Source: Myxococcus sp. CA023
GTDB taxonomy: Bacteria > Myxococcota > Myxococcia > Myxococcales > Myxococcaceae
DNA length: 64,000 bases
Direction of reading: 5' to 3'
Assembly (NCBI RefSeq): GCF_010998615.1
Contig: NZ_JAAEAH010000041.1
Location: 16,070 to 80,069, forward strand
In this document: piece after piece, positions 10,301 to 20,952 of the stretch
Numbering within the stretch: position 1 is the stretch's first letter
Layout: the number at the start of each line of letters is the position of its first letter
Made by a program: the position numbers and the translations under genes
The notes under the pieces: model-generated
Seen by the model: the letters and a program-made list of their open reading frames with translations, nothing else
What the model was told of the DNA's origin: nothing
The model's database searches: none

Positions 10301-10353
10301 GCGAACAGCCAGAAGCGAACAAAGGGTGCGCGGGTCCAGGGGGTCCGATACAT
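4324..10353 (-). CDS. Large thioester alpha-2-macroglobulin
   Basis: Envelope protease trap of the bacterial alpha-2-macroglobulin family, 2009 residues. The start ATG 10353 gives a signal peptide (FWLFALLLLTSPVLGQG) with no lipobox cysteine, so the protein is periplasmic or surface-released rather than a lipoprotein. An N-terminal helical region of about 380 residues is followed by macroglobulin domains, with an MG2-type TDRAVYRPQQKV near 580. A bait-like low-complexity segment rich in Met, Ala, Pro and Arg lies at about 1160-1230. The A2M core follows (FAETAFWAPQ, PDSVTAWSVW), then the thioester CTEQ at 1472-1475 in the YPYECTEQ context, and a C-terminal beta-rich part. The pbpC partner commonly found beside such genes is absent; rlmE is 48 bases upstream on the same strand. 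Confidence 0.93.
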   Translation of the reverse strand: MYRTPWTRAPFVRFWLFALLLLTSPVLGQGKAPPSWKAIEGMVEAQKLEAAAQGAEARLAQAKSKGDEAEWTRALVRTVQLRTELHGYETAVRFLREQPWPKGTLPRATLNLYYATALVTYAQAYGWEVRQRESVASSGPVDLKAWTYEEILSEAQRAYEEVWKQRQQLGGEPLKALSEYVKPNTYPVGLRSTLRDAVSYLRVSLLADSSHWRPEQANEAYRLDLGALLEGTPKVALTDPGVHPLVKVAAVLGDLEAWHQSAGRRESALEARLQRYTVLHQHFTDTADRTRIRQHLAALLPAFRDVPWSTMGQAQLVEMERAADHAVRAHSLAKACAATYPQSTGAQRCRVLMAAIEAPEFSMGSLASDGPGRRSVEVTHRNVSMLHFRAYSVDLEKRLAQVDDYNLMPDSAPLKALVKGQRPVATWSVPLPKTEDFREHRTFVTPPLTARGTYVIMASAHEDFRATNNRIVAVYLTVTPWVIVTRPSNGDLLEVRLVDGDTGEPVPKVPLRLIRVDYRQGFKEAARILSDADGAATFDSVPGDGYRSYVLVAGVGRNALLHPGQVPFYKRHQPGDVQSALVFTDRAVYRPQQKVLWKAVAFSGRGEQARYQTLADRPLQVTLFDPNHQVVESREVRTNDFGSAAGEFTIPTGRMLGAWSVIVSAGGRAAIRVEEYKRPTFEVTLKDAKAQLRLNQPATFQGEARYYFGMPVTSGSVRWRAYREPVLPWWWWGSPSGASQRQVVATGTSPLGADGGFTIGFTPEADERSAATPGLTWNYRIEADATDEGGETRSASRAFRLGFVAVEARVDLDTGFLREGAAAEVRLTRSTLDGAPQPGTGKWRLVALKQPAQPLLPADEPYGLPEYKDPEAVFTPTPGDNLRPRWFGAYSPESTIRGWTDGAEQATGSVQHDTEGLAVLKLPSLKAGAYRLHYETTDAFGQTYTVGRELVVAGKTTPLAVPAMLVAERETARVGEVVRLMAVSGFKGQPLLLDIYQGERRISRRKLTAGQSSGVVEVPVTAELRGGFTVALSTVRDYQFLLFSKSIFVPWDDKELQLEFATFRDTLRPGAKETWRVTVKGPKGAKVEAGTAELLAYMYDQSLDLFAKQTPPSVASLYPQWHASVDMQSSASMGDTRWVVNARYGEVPSWSPPEPDALLFGDGFGVGGPGRRRMRQMVRGEMGGMREGAAPRATMSMAPAPGAPPPPPAEAPARAEAKMQADKEERFGSGGATPDAPQPLRSNFAETAFWAPQVLTGADGSATLEFTVPDSVTAWSVWVHAVTRDLKGGSLQRTSRSVKELMVRPYVPRFLREGDRAVLEVMVNNAASRPMQGTLTLDIQDLELQKSVLSDFGVQKASQSFRVEAGKGTRLRFPLTTPTRVGPVAFRVVARSENHSDGELRPLPVLPGRMHLAQSRFVTLKGKDSKTMQFEDLRAGGDPTRVNEQLVVTVDTQLFYSALQALPYLVDYPYECTEQTLNRFVSTGILSSLYGQYPSVARMAKQLSERPTQLETWDAVDPNRKMALEETPWLEMAKGGAGPEAGLVKVLDPKVAAAERTSALAKLRKAQTSSGGFPWWPGGPPSPYMTLYIVHGLSRAMEFGVEVPPEITRGAWGYLARHFREEYATKLMKEERGWEFLTFLNYTASAYPNASYTGDALTEAERTRMLAFSYKHWKKHSPYLKGYLALTLKRAGRGADANRVWESVMDSAKTSPELGTYWAQEDRSWLWYNDTTETHAFALRTLTELNPKDARREGLVQWLLLNKKLNHWKSTRATAESVYALVKYLQAEGALGVREDAQVTVGPRVVRMSFAPDEYTGKKNQVVVPGPELNPATMSSVVVEKTTPGFAFASATWHFSTEKLPDSDRGDFFQVSRRYFLRERQGKDARLVPLAEGAVVLPGDEVEVQLSLRAKHAAEYVHLRDPRAAGLEPENVQSRHRWDLGIVWYEETRDSGTNFFFEQLPAGEYTFKYRLRANMAGQFKVGPATVQSMYAPEFTAYSAGAVLTVGAAK

Positions 10354-10401
10354 GTCGGCACTCTAGACACAGCTGAGCACCCAAACGTTCCACAATGAAC
10401 G

Positions 10402-11022
10402 TCAGTTCGCCTCCGGGGTCTCTGGCGCACGGCGACGAAGACCCACCAGGTAGACCTCCATGCTGGCGCCGCGGGTGGCTTCCGGCCGGACCACCTTCAC
10501 CTCTTCGAAGAGGGCGCGGATCTGGTTGCGGAAGTCCTCGAAGTCCCGGCCCATGAAGACCTTGGCCACGAAGGACGAGCCGGGCCGACCCCGCGCCGCG
10601 GCCAACTCCAGCGCCTTGCCCGCCAGCCGCAGGCTGCGCGCCTCGTCGGTGGCCTTGATGCCGCTCGTCTTGGGGGCCATGTCGGAGATGACGGCGTCGA
10701 ACGGGCCGTCATGGAGCTCGGTCAGCTTCGCGTCGAAGTCGTCCGCGAGCACGTCCAGCACCGCCGTCTGCACGAAGGGCTGGCTGAAGGGACGGATGGC
10801 GACGATGTCCACGCCGATGACGCGGCCCTTCGGCCCCACGGCGTCCGCCAATATCTGGAGGAAACCTCCGGGCGCCGCCCCCAGGTCAAGCACCACGTGC
10901 CCCTTCTTCACCATGGGGAAGCGCTTGATGAGTTCATCAACCTTGAAGGCCGAACGTGCCCGCAGGCCCTCTTGCTTGGCCTTCTGGAAATAGTGGTCTT
11001 TAGGACGGTAGGGCTTGCCCAT
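10402..11022 (-). CDS. rlmE: 23S rRNA 2'-O-methyltransferase RlmE/FtsJ
   Basis: SAM-dependent methylation of U2552 in 23S rRNA, a late step of 50S assembly. The 206-residue product has the FtsJ hallmarks: FKVDELIKRF at the start, SAM-binding VLDLGAAPGGF, D in VISDMAPKTSG, K in SSFVAKVFMG and E in RGASMEVYLVG, which together give the K-D-K-E tetrad. ATG 11022 is preferred over the upstream in-frame ATG 11043 because AGGGAG lies just before it and the family begins with YRPKDHYF-like sequence. Same strand as the macroglobulin gene; probably co-transcribed. Confidence 0.94.
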   Translation of the reverse strand: MGKPYRPKDHYFQKAKQEGLRARSAFKVDELIKRFPMVKKGHVVLDLGAAPGGFLQILADAVGPKGRVIGVDIVAIRPFSQPFVQTAVLDVLADDFDAKLTELHDGPFDAVISDMAPKTSGIKATDEARSLRLAGKALELAAARGRPGSSFVAKVFMGRDFEDFRNQIRALFEEVKVVRPEATRGASMEVYLVGLRRRAPETPEAN

Positions 11023-11118
11023 GTCAGGGGGGCTCCCTAGCATCCGCTACTGTCTTCGGGAAGCCGGAGCAGTCGCGGGTGTCACTCCCCGTGCAACGGC
11101 CAGTCCGGAGGACGTAGG

Positions 11119-11541
11119 ATGGGCACGACCCGGAGCGTGATGACGGCGCTGTGCATCTCCCTGTTGTCGGCTGGGGGCGCCGCCTACTGCTACACCCGCG
11201 CGGACGCCCTCCAGGTGCAGGGCCAGTGGCTGATGGAGCGCGGCACCGCCCAGGCGGAGGACTACGCGGCCCGGTTCGACGGCGCCGCAGCGGACGCCCA
11301 GCTGAAGACGTTCGCGGAGCGCCGGGCCATCCTGGAGAAGGCACACGTATGGCAGCGCGGGATGCTGCTGGGCGTGCTGCTCGCTGCGCTGGCCACCCTC
11401 TCCGCGTACCTCCTGTTCCTCCTCAAGCGGCTGAACGACCAACTGCTCGATGCGACGGGCGGCGGGGCATACGAAGGCACCGCCCGGGAGTCCGCCTCCC
11501 CGGAGCCCGTCCAGGCGTTGATGCCCAGTCCGCAGCGTTGA
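11119..11541 (+). CDS. Small two-helix membrane protein, unknown
   Basis: A 140-residue product not recognised as a known family. It shows a hydrophobic N-terminal segment (about 7-25) and a second clear membrane helix (about 78-100, MLLGVLLAALATLSAYLLFLL), with a soluble 50-residue loop between and a Pro/Ser-rich tail. GGAGGAC sits upstream of ATG 11119. Transcribed away from rlmE, so the 97-base gap is a divergent promoter region. GC3 bias is typical of a real gene. Confidence 0.65.
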   Translation: MGTTRSVMTALCISLLSAGGAAYCYTRADALQVQGQWLMERGTAQAEDYAARFDGAAADAQLKTFAERRAILEKAHVWQRGMLLGVLLAALATLSAYLLFLLKRLNDQLLDATGGGAYEGTARESASPEPVQALMPSPQR

Positions 11542-11601
11542 GCGCTCGCCGCCGGGCGCGGCCCGCTGGCACAATGGCGTCCCCGATTCTTGGAGGAGGC
11601 C

Positions 11602-11889
11602 ATGCCCGGCTGCGCGCACTGTGGACACCGGTTGGACATCATCGCGAATCAGGTGGGCCGGCGTGACGATTGCCCCCACTGCGGCGAGGACATCCGTTCG
11701 TGCCGCAACTGCCGTCACTTCGACCTGGGCGTGGCGAAGGAGTGCAAGGAGCCCTTCGCCGAGGTGCCCAAGGACAAGGACGGCGCCAACTTCTGTGAGC
11801 TGTTCCAGATTGGCGAAGGCGGCATCCATGAGAAGGAGAGCCGGGACGCCCTGCTGAACGCCGCGGAGGCGCTGTTCCGCAAGAAGTGA
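11602..11889 (+). CDS. Small zinc-ribbon protein
   Basis: A 95-residue cytoplasmic protein with three CxxC pairs (CAHC, CPHC, CRNC) followed by single cysteines in ECKEP and NFCELF, indicating one or two structural zinc sites. The C-terminal half is helical and charged. ATG 11602 is chosen because GGAGGAGG lies directly before it; the open frame could begin 12 bases earlier at a TTG that would bury this site. Function unknown. Homologous short zinc-ribbon proteins are common hypothetical proteins in myxobacteria, as far as I recall. Confidence 0.75.
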   Translation: MPGCAHCGHRLDIIANQVGRRDDCPHCGEDIRSCRNCRHFDLGVAKECKEPFAEVPKDKDGANFCELFQIGEGGIHEKESRDALLNAAEALFRKK

Positions 11890-11992
11890 CGCAGCCCGCC
11901 ACCCGAAGCCCCCGCTGTCCCCCGGCGCCTGGCGCCAACGAAGCGCCGAACCGGGGCGCTATAGTCCGCGGACTCCCGAGAGAGGGGTGCGG

Positions 11993-13282
11993 ATGCGGTG
12001 GTTGAAGAATCTGTACGTCCAGGTGCTGCTGGCCATCGCGGTGGGCGTCATCCTCGGCTGGCTGCGGCCGGACCTGGGCGAGTCCATGAAGCCCCTGGGC
12101 GACGGCTTCATCAAACTGGTGAAGATGATCATCGCACCGGTCATCTTCCTCACCATCGTCGCGGGCATCGCGAAGATGGGCGACCTCAAGCACGTGGGCC
12201 GCATCGGCCTCAAAGCGCTCATCTACTTCGAAGTCCTGACGACGCTGGCGCTCGTCGTGGGCATGGTGGTGGTGAACACCCTGAAGCCCGGCGCGGGGAT
12301 GAACATCGACCCGGCGCAGATCGACACCTCCGGCATCACCCAGTACCGCGCGTCCGCGTCGCAGCAGGGCACCATCCCCTTCCTCCTGGACATCATCCCG
12401 CATGACTTCCTGTCGGCCTTCACCGAGGGGAAGCTGCTCCAGGTGCTGCTCGTCGCCGTGCTGACGGGCGTGGCGCTCACCCGCCTGGGGCCCATGGGAC
12501 AGCGCGTGCTCGACTTGTCGGATGACCTGGCGCAGGTCTTCTTCGGCATCGTCGGGATGATCATGAAGCTGGCGCCGCTGGGCGCCTTCGGCGCCATGGC
12601 CTTCACCGTGGGCAAGTTCGGTGTCGAATCGCTCAGCTCCCTGGGCCGGCTGCTCATCGCCGTCTACATCACCTGCGCCCTCTTCGTGTTCCTGGTGCTG
12701 GGGCTGGTGGCGCGGCTGTCCGGCTTCTCGCTGTGGAAGCTGCTGCGCTACATGCGCAGCGAGCTGTTGCTCGTGCTGGGGACGTCGTCATCGGAGTCCG
12801 CGCTGCCACGGCTGCTCAAGCGGCTGGAGACGCTGGGCTGCGACCGGGGCGCCGTGGGGCTGGTGCTGCCCACCGGGTACTCGTTCAACCTGGACGGGAC
12901 GTGCATCTACCTGACGATGGCGGCCATCTTCATCGCCCAGGCGGTGAACGTGGACCTCACGCTGGGCGAGGAGCTCACCTTGCTGGGCGTGCTGCTGCTG
13001 ACGTCGAAGGGCGCGGCGGGCGTGACGGGTTCGGGCTTCATCACGCTGATGGCCACGCTGGCGGCGCTCAACGGCAAGGTGCCCGTGGAAGGCGTGGCCC
13101 TGCTGCTGGGCGTGGACCGCTTCATGTCCGAGGCCCGGGCCATCACCAACGTCATCGGCAACACGGTGGCGACGCTGGTGGTGTCCAAGTGGGAGGGCGT
13201 GCGTGACGACACCGTCATGCACGCCGAGCTCGACAGCGGGCCCAAGCCCCTGGAAGGGATGAGCCTGGGCCACGGCACCTGA
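11993..13282 (+). CDS. dctA: C4-dicarboxylate/cation symporter DctA
   Basis: Imports succinate, fumarate and malate with protons or sodium. The 429-residue inner-membrane protein begins like DctA ([16 protein letters not shown]) and has the family landmarks: serine-rich hairpin [12 protein letters not shown] (about 262-273), substrate motif FNLDGTCIY (about 297-305) and DRFMSEARA (about 376-384) before the last helix. ATG 11993 fits the DctA N-terminus and follows GAGAGAGGGG; a GTG two codons earlier is possible. The GltP/GltT amino-acid branch is the main alternative, less likely given the motif wording. Confidence 0.9.
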   Translation: MRWLKNLYVQVLLAIAVGVILGWLRPDLGESMKPLGDGFIKLVKMIIAPVIFLTIVAGIAKMGDLKHVGRIGLKALIYFEVLTTLALVVGMVVVNTLKPGAGMNIDPAQIDTSGITQYRASASQQGTIPFLLDIIPHDFLSAFTEGKLLQVLLVAVLTGVALTRLGPMGQRVLDLSDDLAQVFFGIVGMIMKLAPLGAFGAMAFTVGKFGVESLSSLGRLLIAVYITCALFVFLVLGLVARLSGFSLWKLLRYMRSELLLVLGTSSSESALPRLLKRLETLGCDRGAVGLVLPTGYSFNLDGTCIYLTMAAIFIAQAVNVDLTLGEELTLLGVLLLTSKGAAGVTGSGFITLMATLAALNGKVPVEGVALLLGVDRFMSEARAITNVIGNTVATLVVSKWEGVRDDTVMHAELDSGPKPLEGMSLGHGT

Positions 13283-13292
13283 GTGCGCGGCG

Positions 13293-14432
13293 CTAGAAGC
13301 CGTAGAGCTTCGAGATGATCTCCTTCATCACCTCGGAGGTGCCGCCGCCGATGGTGATGAGGCGCACGTCGCGCCACATGCGGGCGATGGAGGTCTCCTC
13401 CACGTAGCCCATGCCGCCGTAGAACTGCTGGCAGTCGTAGGCCACGCGCTGGGCCAGGTCGCCCGCGAACAGCTTCGCCATGGAGACCTCCTTCACCGGG
13501 TTCTCCTTCCGGTCGAAGAGGTCCACCGCGTGGTACGTCAGGCGCTTGGCCGCTTCGATGGCCGTCAGGTGCTCCACGAACTTGTGGCGCCACACCTGGA
13601 ACTTCATCAGCGGCCGGCCGAAGGCCTCGCGCTCGTTGCCGTAGCGGATGGAGTCCTCCACCATCCGCTCCATGGCCGCCACCGTGGTGATGGCGCCCAC
13701 CAGGCGCTCACCCTGGAAGTTGGTCATGATGTGGTAGAAGCCTTCGTTCTCCTCGCCCAGCACGTAGCGGGCCGGAATCCGGCAGTCCTCGAAGTAGAGG
13801 ACGGCGGTGTCCGAGGACAGGTTGCCCACCTTGTCCAGCTTCTTGGAGACGCCGAAGCCCTTCACGTCCGTGGGGAACGTCACCAGGGAGATGCCGCCGT
13901 AGCCGGCCTCGCCCGTGCGCACCGCCAGGGTGATGAAGTCCGCCCGCGTGCCGTTGGTGATCCACATCTTCGAGCCGTTGATGACGTAGTCATCCCCGTC
14001 CCGGCGCGCCATCGTCTTGATGCTGGCCACGTCCGAACCGCATCCCGGCTCGCTCACGCCCAGCGCGGCGATCTTCTCGCCCTTGAGCGCCGGCTCCAGG
14101 AACTCGCGCTTCTGCTCGTCCGTTCCAATCTCGTTGATGATGGGCGTGGCCATCTGGCTCTGCACCAGCAGCGCCATGTTCACACCCGCGTTGAGGCTGC
14201 GGCTCAGCTCCTCCGCGAACACCGTCACGTACCAGTAGTCCAGCCCGCTACCGCCGTACTTCGGGTCGTGGTTGATGCCCAGGAAGCCCAGGTCCCCCGC
14301 CTTGCGGAACAGCTCCTTGGGGAAGATGCCCGCCCGGTCCCACTCGAGGCCGTGCGGGGTCATCTCCTTCTCCACGAAGCTGCGCACCGTGTTGCGGAAG
14401 GCCTCGTGTTCCTCGGTGAATGGGTGGGGCAT
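13293..14432 (-). CDS. Acyl-CoA dehydrogenase
   Basis: FAD-dependent alpha,beta-desaturation of an acyl-CoA in fatty-acid or branched-chain breakdown. The 379 residues cover N-terminal helical, middle beta ([24 protein letters not shown]) and C-terminal helical domains ([20 protein letters not shown]). The position usually held by the catalytic Glu reads IGGGTSE. A Glu is present in [16 protein letters not shown], which aligns with the helix used by long-chain and isovaleryl-CoA dehydrogenases, so it is probably of that type. ATG 14432 is preferred over the longer open frame because GAGGACC precedes it and the family begins here. A palindromic operator lies 22 bases upstream. Confidence 0.93.
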   Translation of the reverse strand: MPHPFTEEHEAFRNTVRSFVEKEMTPHGLEWDRAGIFPKELFRKAGDLGFLGINHDPKYGGSGLDYWYVTVFAEELSRSLNAGVNMALLVQSQMATPIINEIGTDEQKREFLEPALKGEKIAALGVSEPGCGSDVASIKTMARRDGDDYVINGSKMWITNGTRADFITLAVRTGEAGYGGISLVTFPTDVKGFGVSKKLDKVGNLSSDTAVLYFEDCRIPARYVLGEENEGFYHIMTNFQGERLVGAITTVAAMERMVEDSIRYGNEREAFGRPLMKFQVWRHKFVEHLTAIEAAKRLTYHAVDLFDRKENPVKEVSMAKLFAGDLAQRVAYDCQQFYGGMGYVEETSIARMWRDVRLITIGGGTSEVMKEIISKLYGF

Positions 14433-14453
14433 GGGGGTCCTCGGCACGAAAGG

Positions 14454-14471
14454 ATTGATTCTTGAATCAAT
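14454..14471 (-). promoter_or_regulatory. Palindromic operator of acyl-CoA dehydrogenase
   Basis: ATTGATTC-TT-GAATCAAT is a perfect inverted repeat with an AT content unlike its surroundings. Its core TTGATT-N4-AATCAA occurs again before the SCP2 gene at 22565-22580. Both are flanked, reading toward the gene, by CCCCTGT and lie 22-23 bases before the start codon. Likely the site of a TetR/GntR-type lipid-metabolism regulator; which one is not visible. Confidence 0.7.
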
Positions 14472-14618
14472 AACAGGGGCCTCTAGGTGCCACAAGCACC
14501 GCCGCCCAGGCACACAGTTCCCCTCCTTGAGGCCAGAGGACGGACGCACCGCGTCGTGTCATTTTCACCTGCCCGCTGAGCGGACGGCCGTTAGACGAGC
14601 CGGGGAAAGATAGTCCGC

Positions 14619-14662
14619 ACTCCGGAGTATCCTCTTGACAGACAGTTCAGAGGCTGTAGTTT
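14619..14662 (+). promoter_or_regulatory. Promoter and possible MarR operator of efflux operon
   Basis: A sigma70-like promoter: TTGACA at 14635-14640, 16-base spacer, TAGTTT at 14657-14662. A perfect palindrome ACTCCGGAGT lies at 14619-14628, and ACAG-N8-CTGT (14642-14657) lies within the spacer. The likely start site near 14669 leaves about 80 bases before the GTG of the fusion-protein gene. Either repeat could be bound by the MarR regulator encoded at the end of the operon. Confidence 0.6.
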
Positions 14663-14748
14663 CCGGGCCGCAGACTTTCCATGTAGAAGCCGGCCCGGAA
14701 GTGTCTCCAGGGGACAAGCGCCCCGTGACCGGCAGGAGCAGGACGACC

Positions 14749-15846
14749 GTGATTCGACGCATGTGGATGGCCGCGGCAATGGCAGCGGTGGTGACGACGG
14801 GCTGTGGCAAGGCCAGCAACAAGCCGGCCCTCCCGGAGCAGACGGGTCCCGCGGCATTGGGCGTGCGCGCCATCACTCCGGCCACGGAGTTGAGCGCCGA
14901 CGTCACCCGCGTGACGGGGCAGATCCGCTCGAAGAACGAGGCGGTCCTGGGGCCCCAGGCGACGGGCACCATCTCGAAGATGAACGTGCGGGTGGGCGAC
15001 AAGGTGAAGAAGGGCCAGGTGCTGGCGGTGCTGGACGCCTCCAACGTCGCCATCAGCGTGGAGCAGGCGCGCGCCGTGAAGCAGGCGGCGGACGCGGCGC
15101 TGGAGCTGGCCACGTCCTCCCTGGAGCGTACCCGGAAGGTGGCGGAGTCCGGTGGCGTGGCCGCCGCGGGGCTGGATCAGGCCGTGATTGGCCAGAAGCA
15201 GGCCGCCGCCCAGGCCGCCCAGGCCGCCGCCGGGCTGCGGCTGGCGGAGGAGATGCTGCGCGACCACTCCATCATCGCCCCCTTCGACGGCGTCATCACG
15301 GCCCGCACGAAGAACATCGGTGACTCGGTGGCGATGACGCCCTCCACGCCCGTGTTCAGCATCGTCGACACGACGGGGCTGGAAGTGCGCGCGCAGGTCT
15401 CCGAGTCCGTGGTGGACAAGGTCCGCGTGGGCACCAAGACGCAGGGCACGCTGAGCCCCAGCGGCGCGCGCTTCGACGTGCAGGTGTCCGTCGTGGGCGC
15501 GGTGGTGGACGCCTCCAACCGCACGGTGGAGGTGCTGGCGGACGTGGTCGGTGAGCCGTCCACGGCGCTGCGTCCCGGCGCCCTGGTGGAGCTGGACTTC
15601 TCGACCGTGGGTCAGGCCGACGACGACAAGGGCCTCTTCCTCCCCACCCAGGCCGTCAGCGCCCGGGGCCAGGAGGGATTCGTGTGGGTGGTGCAGGACG
15701 GCACGGTGCGCAAGCGGGATGTGCGCGTCGAGCGAGTGCTGCCGGGTTACGTCCGCATCCTCCAGGGACTGGGCGCCGACGAGCGCGTGCTCGCCGACTC
15801 CTCCCTGGACGTGAAGGAGGGCACGGCCGTCCGCGTAGTGCAGTGA
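14749..15846 (+). CDS. RND efflux periplasmic adaptor lipoprotein
   Basis: Membrane-fusion protein linking an RND pump to an outer-membrane channel. GTG 14749 yields a lipoprotein signal ending in AVVTTGC. The frame is open up to 14635, but that TTG is the -35 box of the promoter, so the longer start is rejected. Domains in order: lipoyl half-motif (ATGTISKMNVRVGDKVKKGQVLA), alpha-helical hairpin rich in Ala/Gln (about 115-195), second lipoyl half (IIAPFDGVITARTKNIGDSV), beta-barrel and membrane-proximal domain. The next gene begins 36 bases later. Confidence 0.92.
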   Translation: MIRRMWMAAAMAAVVTTGCGKASNKPALPEQTGPAALGVRAITPATELSADVTRVTGQIRSKNEAVLGPQATGTISKMNVRVGDKVKKGQVLAVLDASNVAISVEQARAVKQAADAALELATSSLERTRKVAESGGVAAAGLDQAVIGQKQAAAQAAQAAAGLRLAEEMLRDHSIIAPFDGVITARTKNIGDSVAMTPSTPVFSIVDTTGLEVRAQVSESVVDKVRVGTKTQGTLSPSGARFDVQVSVVGAVVDASNRTVEVLADVVGEPSTALRPGALVELDFSTVGQADDDKGLFLPTQAVSARGQEGFVWVVQDGTVRKRDVRVERVLPGYVRILQGLGADERVLADSSLDVKEGTAVRVVQ

Positions 15847-15881
15847 CGCCTGCCCTCCCCTTTCAAGTTTGGAGTTCCTGA

Positions 15882-19021
<3,140 letters not shown>

Positions 19022-19022
<1 letters not shown>

Positions 19023-19621
19023 TGCGGCGGCCGGATGACAAGCCGGCCGCGCTCGCGAATCGGCGCGGCGCCCCGGGCGCGGAAGGCCAGGACCCTCCCG
19101 AGGACGGTGGCTCCGAGGAGAGCCACGGTCTGATGGAGGAAGACGTCGAAGCCTCCACGCCCGAGTCGCGGCGCCTCCACGAGTTGCTGATTGAGTTCAG
19201 CCGCTACCGCTCTCTGAAGAACCCGCTGGCGGGCATCTGCGAGGACCTCCAGCTCACGCCCACGCAGATGCATGCGTTGTCGTGGCTGGGGAACGACGGT
19301 CCGGTGCAGGTGGGCGTCCTGGCCCTGCGGGTGGGCATCACCCGGAAGACCATCACCGGTGTGGTGGACCGCCTGGAGAGCATGGGTCTGGTGGAGCGGA
19401 CCCGGGACGTGGAGGACCGGCGCGCCGTCGTCGTGCGCCTCACCGAGCAGGGCAGCGGCGTCTTCGCCCGCATCGACCGGGGCATGGACGCGAGCCTGCG
19501 GCGCGTGCTGAGCCTGATGAGCTCCGAGGACCGCGACGCCGTATTCGGCATCCTGGAGCGGATGCTGGCGCGCCTGACGGCCGAGGCGGAATCGGCCAGC
19601 GGCGACACCCAGGCGAGCTGA
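19022..19621 (+). CDS. MarR-family regulator of the efflux operon
   Basis: A 199-residue winged-helix regulator. The first 45 residues are acidic and disordered; the MarR core then runs from about 48 to 185, with the recognition helix in VGVLALRVGITRKTITGVVDRLESMGLVERTRD and the wing RDVEDRRAVVVRLTEQG. The overlapping start with the pump gene shows co-translation, so it is likely an autoregulatory repressor relieved by pump substrates, as is common for MarR-RND units. Candidate operators lie at 14619-14657. Confidence 0.92.
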
Positions 19622-19632
19622 GCTTTACCCTC

Positions 19633-19667
19633 ACGCGCGCCGGCCCATGATTCGGGTCGGCGCGCGT
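19633..19667 (+). terminator. Hairpin terminator after marR-type gene
   Basis: ACGCGCGCCGGCCC (19633-19646) pairs with GGGTCGGCGCGCGT (19654-19667), a 14-pair stem with one G-T wobble and a 7-base loop, just after the stop codon of the operon. No T-run follows. Confidence 0.6.
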
Positions 19668-19728
19668 AGGACGCCGCGGGTGTCGCTGGCGCGACCGAGC
19701 GCATAAGCTCCCCCCGGCTGCCCACCGC

Positions 19729-20952
19729 ATGACGATGACCGCCATCCTCCTCGTGAGCCTCACCATGGGACTGGGCGCCGCCGCCCCGGCTGGCGCGCGT
19801 GCGGAGGTGACGTGGCCCGCGGTGGCGCCGTCCACCGTCCAACTGCGTGCCCCCGGGAGTGCGGCGCCTCCGTCCGACGTGTCCTCGCTGCTGGCCTCCC
19901 GGTGCAGGCAGTGGGCCGCCACGCCCGACAACCCCTGGGCGCTGGCCCATGGCCTGGCGCTGGACGGCCGGGACTTCCGCACCCGCGACGGTCAGCCCGC
20001 GGCGGACACCATCATCGCGCGCTACCTGCGCCGGACACCTCCCCCGTCCCACTCCCCCGCCGCCGCCCAGCGGCTCTTCTTCGACAGCCGAACCGCCAAC
20101 GGCACGCCGGTGGAGCCCCACCCCGCCCTTCAGCTCAAGAGCCTGCTGCACGCGGGCTACCCGGTGCGCCACCGCTTCAACGCGTCCTGGGGCCCCGTCA
20201 TGGTGCAGGCGCTGGTGGAGCAACTGCAGCTCGATTTCCGCCCCTCACTCGTGGCCCATCCCGAGGGTGCCTGGGCGCTGGACGCCCTGTCCCTGGCGAT
20301 GGAGCCCGGCGCCACGTTCCGCAACAGCGAGGGCACGACGGTCCACATCGACACGGTGATGCGGAACGCGCTCGCCACGCTCGAAGCCGCCCAGGCCGAG
20401 CTGTCCGCGGCGATGCGCGCGGGGCGGCCGCAGGTCCCCAAGCGAAAGCAAGGCATCTACGCCCACCCGTGCGGCGGGCTTCACTACTTCCAGGCCGTGG
20501 CGGGCTGGGCCCGGCATGCCTCCGTGCGCAAGGCGTGGCGCAAGCGGCTGGACGCGCAGGTGGACGTGCTGCTGTACCGGCTGGACTCGGAAGGCCGGCA
20601 GTACGAGGCGGCTCTGGCCGACGCGCCGTTCGCGCATCGGCTGCCCCTGCTGGTGCAGATGCTGAAGTTCCAGGGCCACCTGCTGGAGACGCTCGGCCGC
20701 TACCGCGACGACACCCGGTGGCGGCCCACGAAGGCCCAGCAGCAGACGGTGGAGCGAGCGCGCACGGCCCTGGAGCACACCGTGCGCCGGCTGGAAGCCG
20801 GTGGCGCCTTCGACGGGTGGCCAGCGCTGGCCGAACGGCAGCCGCAGCTCGCGTTGGACTTGTTGGGTGACACCTGCCACGCCGCGCGCGGCGAGGCCCT
20901 GTGGCGGACGCCCGCCGTCAGTGCCCCAGCCGCGCAAGCTCCTGCGCGGTAA
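19729..20952 (+). CDS. Exported protein of unknown function
   Basis: A 407-residue protein, not recognised. The N-terminus (TAILLVSLTMGLGAAAPAGARAE) is a signal peptide. The rest is mostly helical without repeats I can name; notable stretches are RYLRRTPPP, HAGYPVRHRFNASWGPVM and the conserved-looking IYAHPCGGLHYFQAVAGWARH near residue 245-265. Two cysteines, one near 61 and one in HPCGG, could form a disulfide. Its last 35 bases overlap, tail to tail, the end of the CoA-transferase gene on the other strand. Confidence 0.7.
   Translation: MTMTAILLVSLTMGLGAAAPAGARAEVTWPAVAPSTVQLRAPGSAAPPSDVSSLLASRCRQWAATPDNPWALAHGLALDGRDFRTRDGQPAADTIIARYLRRTPPPSHSPAAAQRLFFDSRTANGTPVEPHPALQLKSLLHAGYPVRHRFNASWGPVMVQALVEQLQLDFRPSLVAHPEGAWALDALSLAMEPGATFRNSEGTTVHIDTVMRNALATLEAAQAELSAAMRAGRPQVPKRKQGIYAHPCGGLHYFQAVAGWARHASVRKAWRKRLDAQVDVLLYRLDSEGRQYEAALADAPFAHRLPLLVQMLKFQGHLLETLGRYRDDTRWRPTKAQQQTVERARTALEHTVRRLEAGGAFDGWPALAERQPQLALDLLGDTCHAARGEALWRTPAVSAPAAQAPAR

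Noticed and set aside
14635..14748. Upstream TTG start for the efflux adaptor
   Set aside because: The TTG is the first part of the -35 box TTGACA; starting there would bury the lipoprotein signal 38 codons in.
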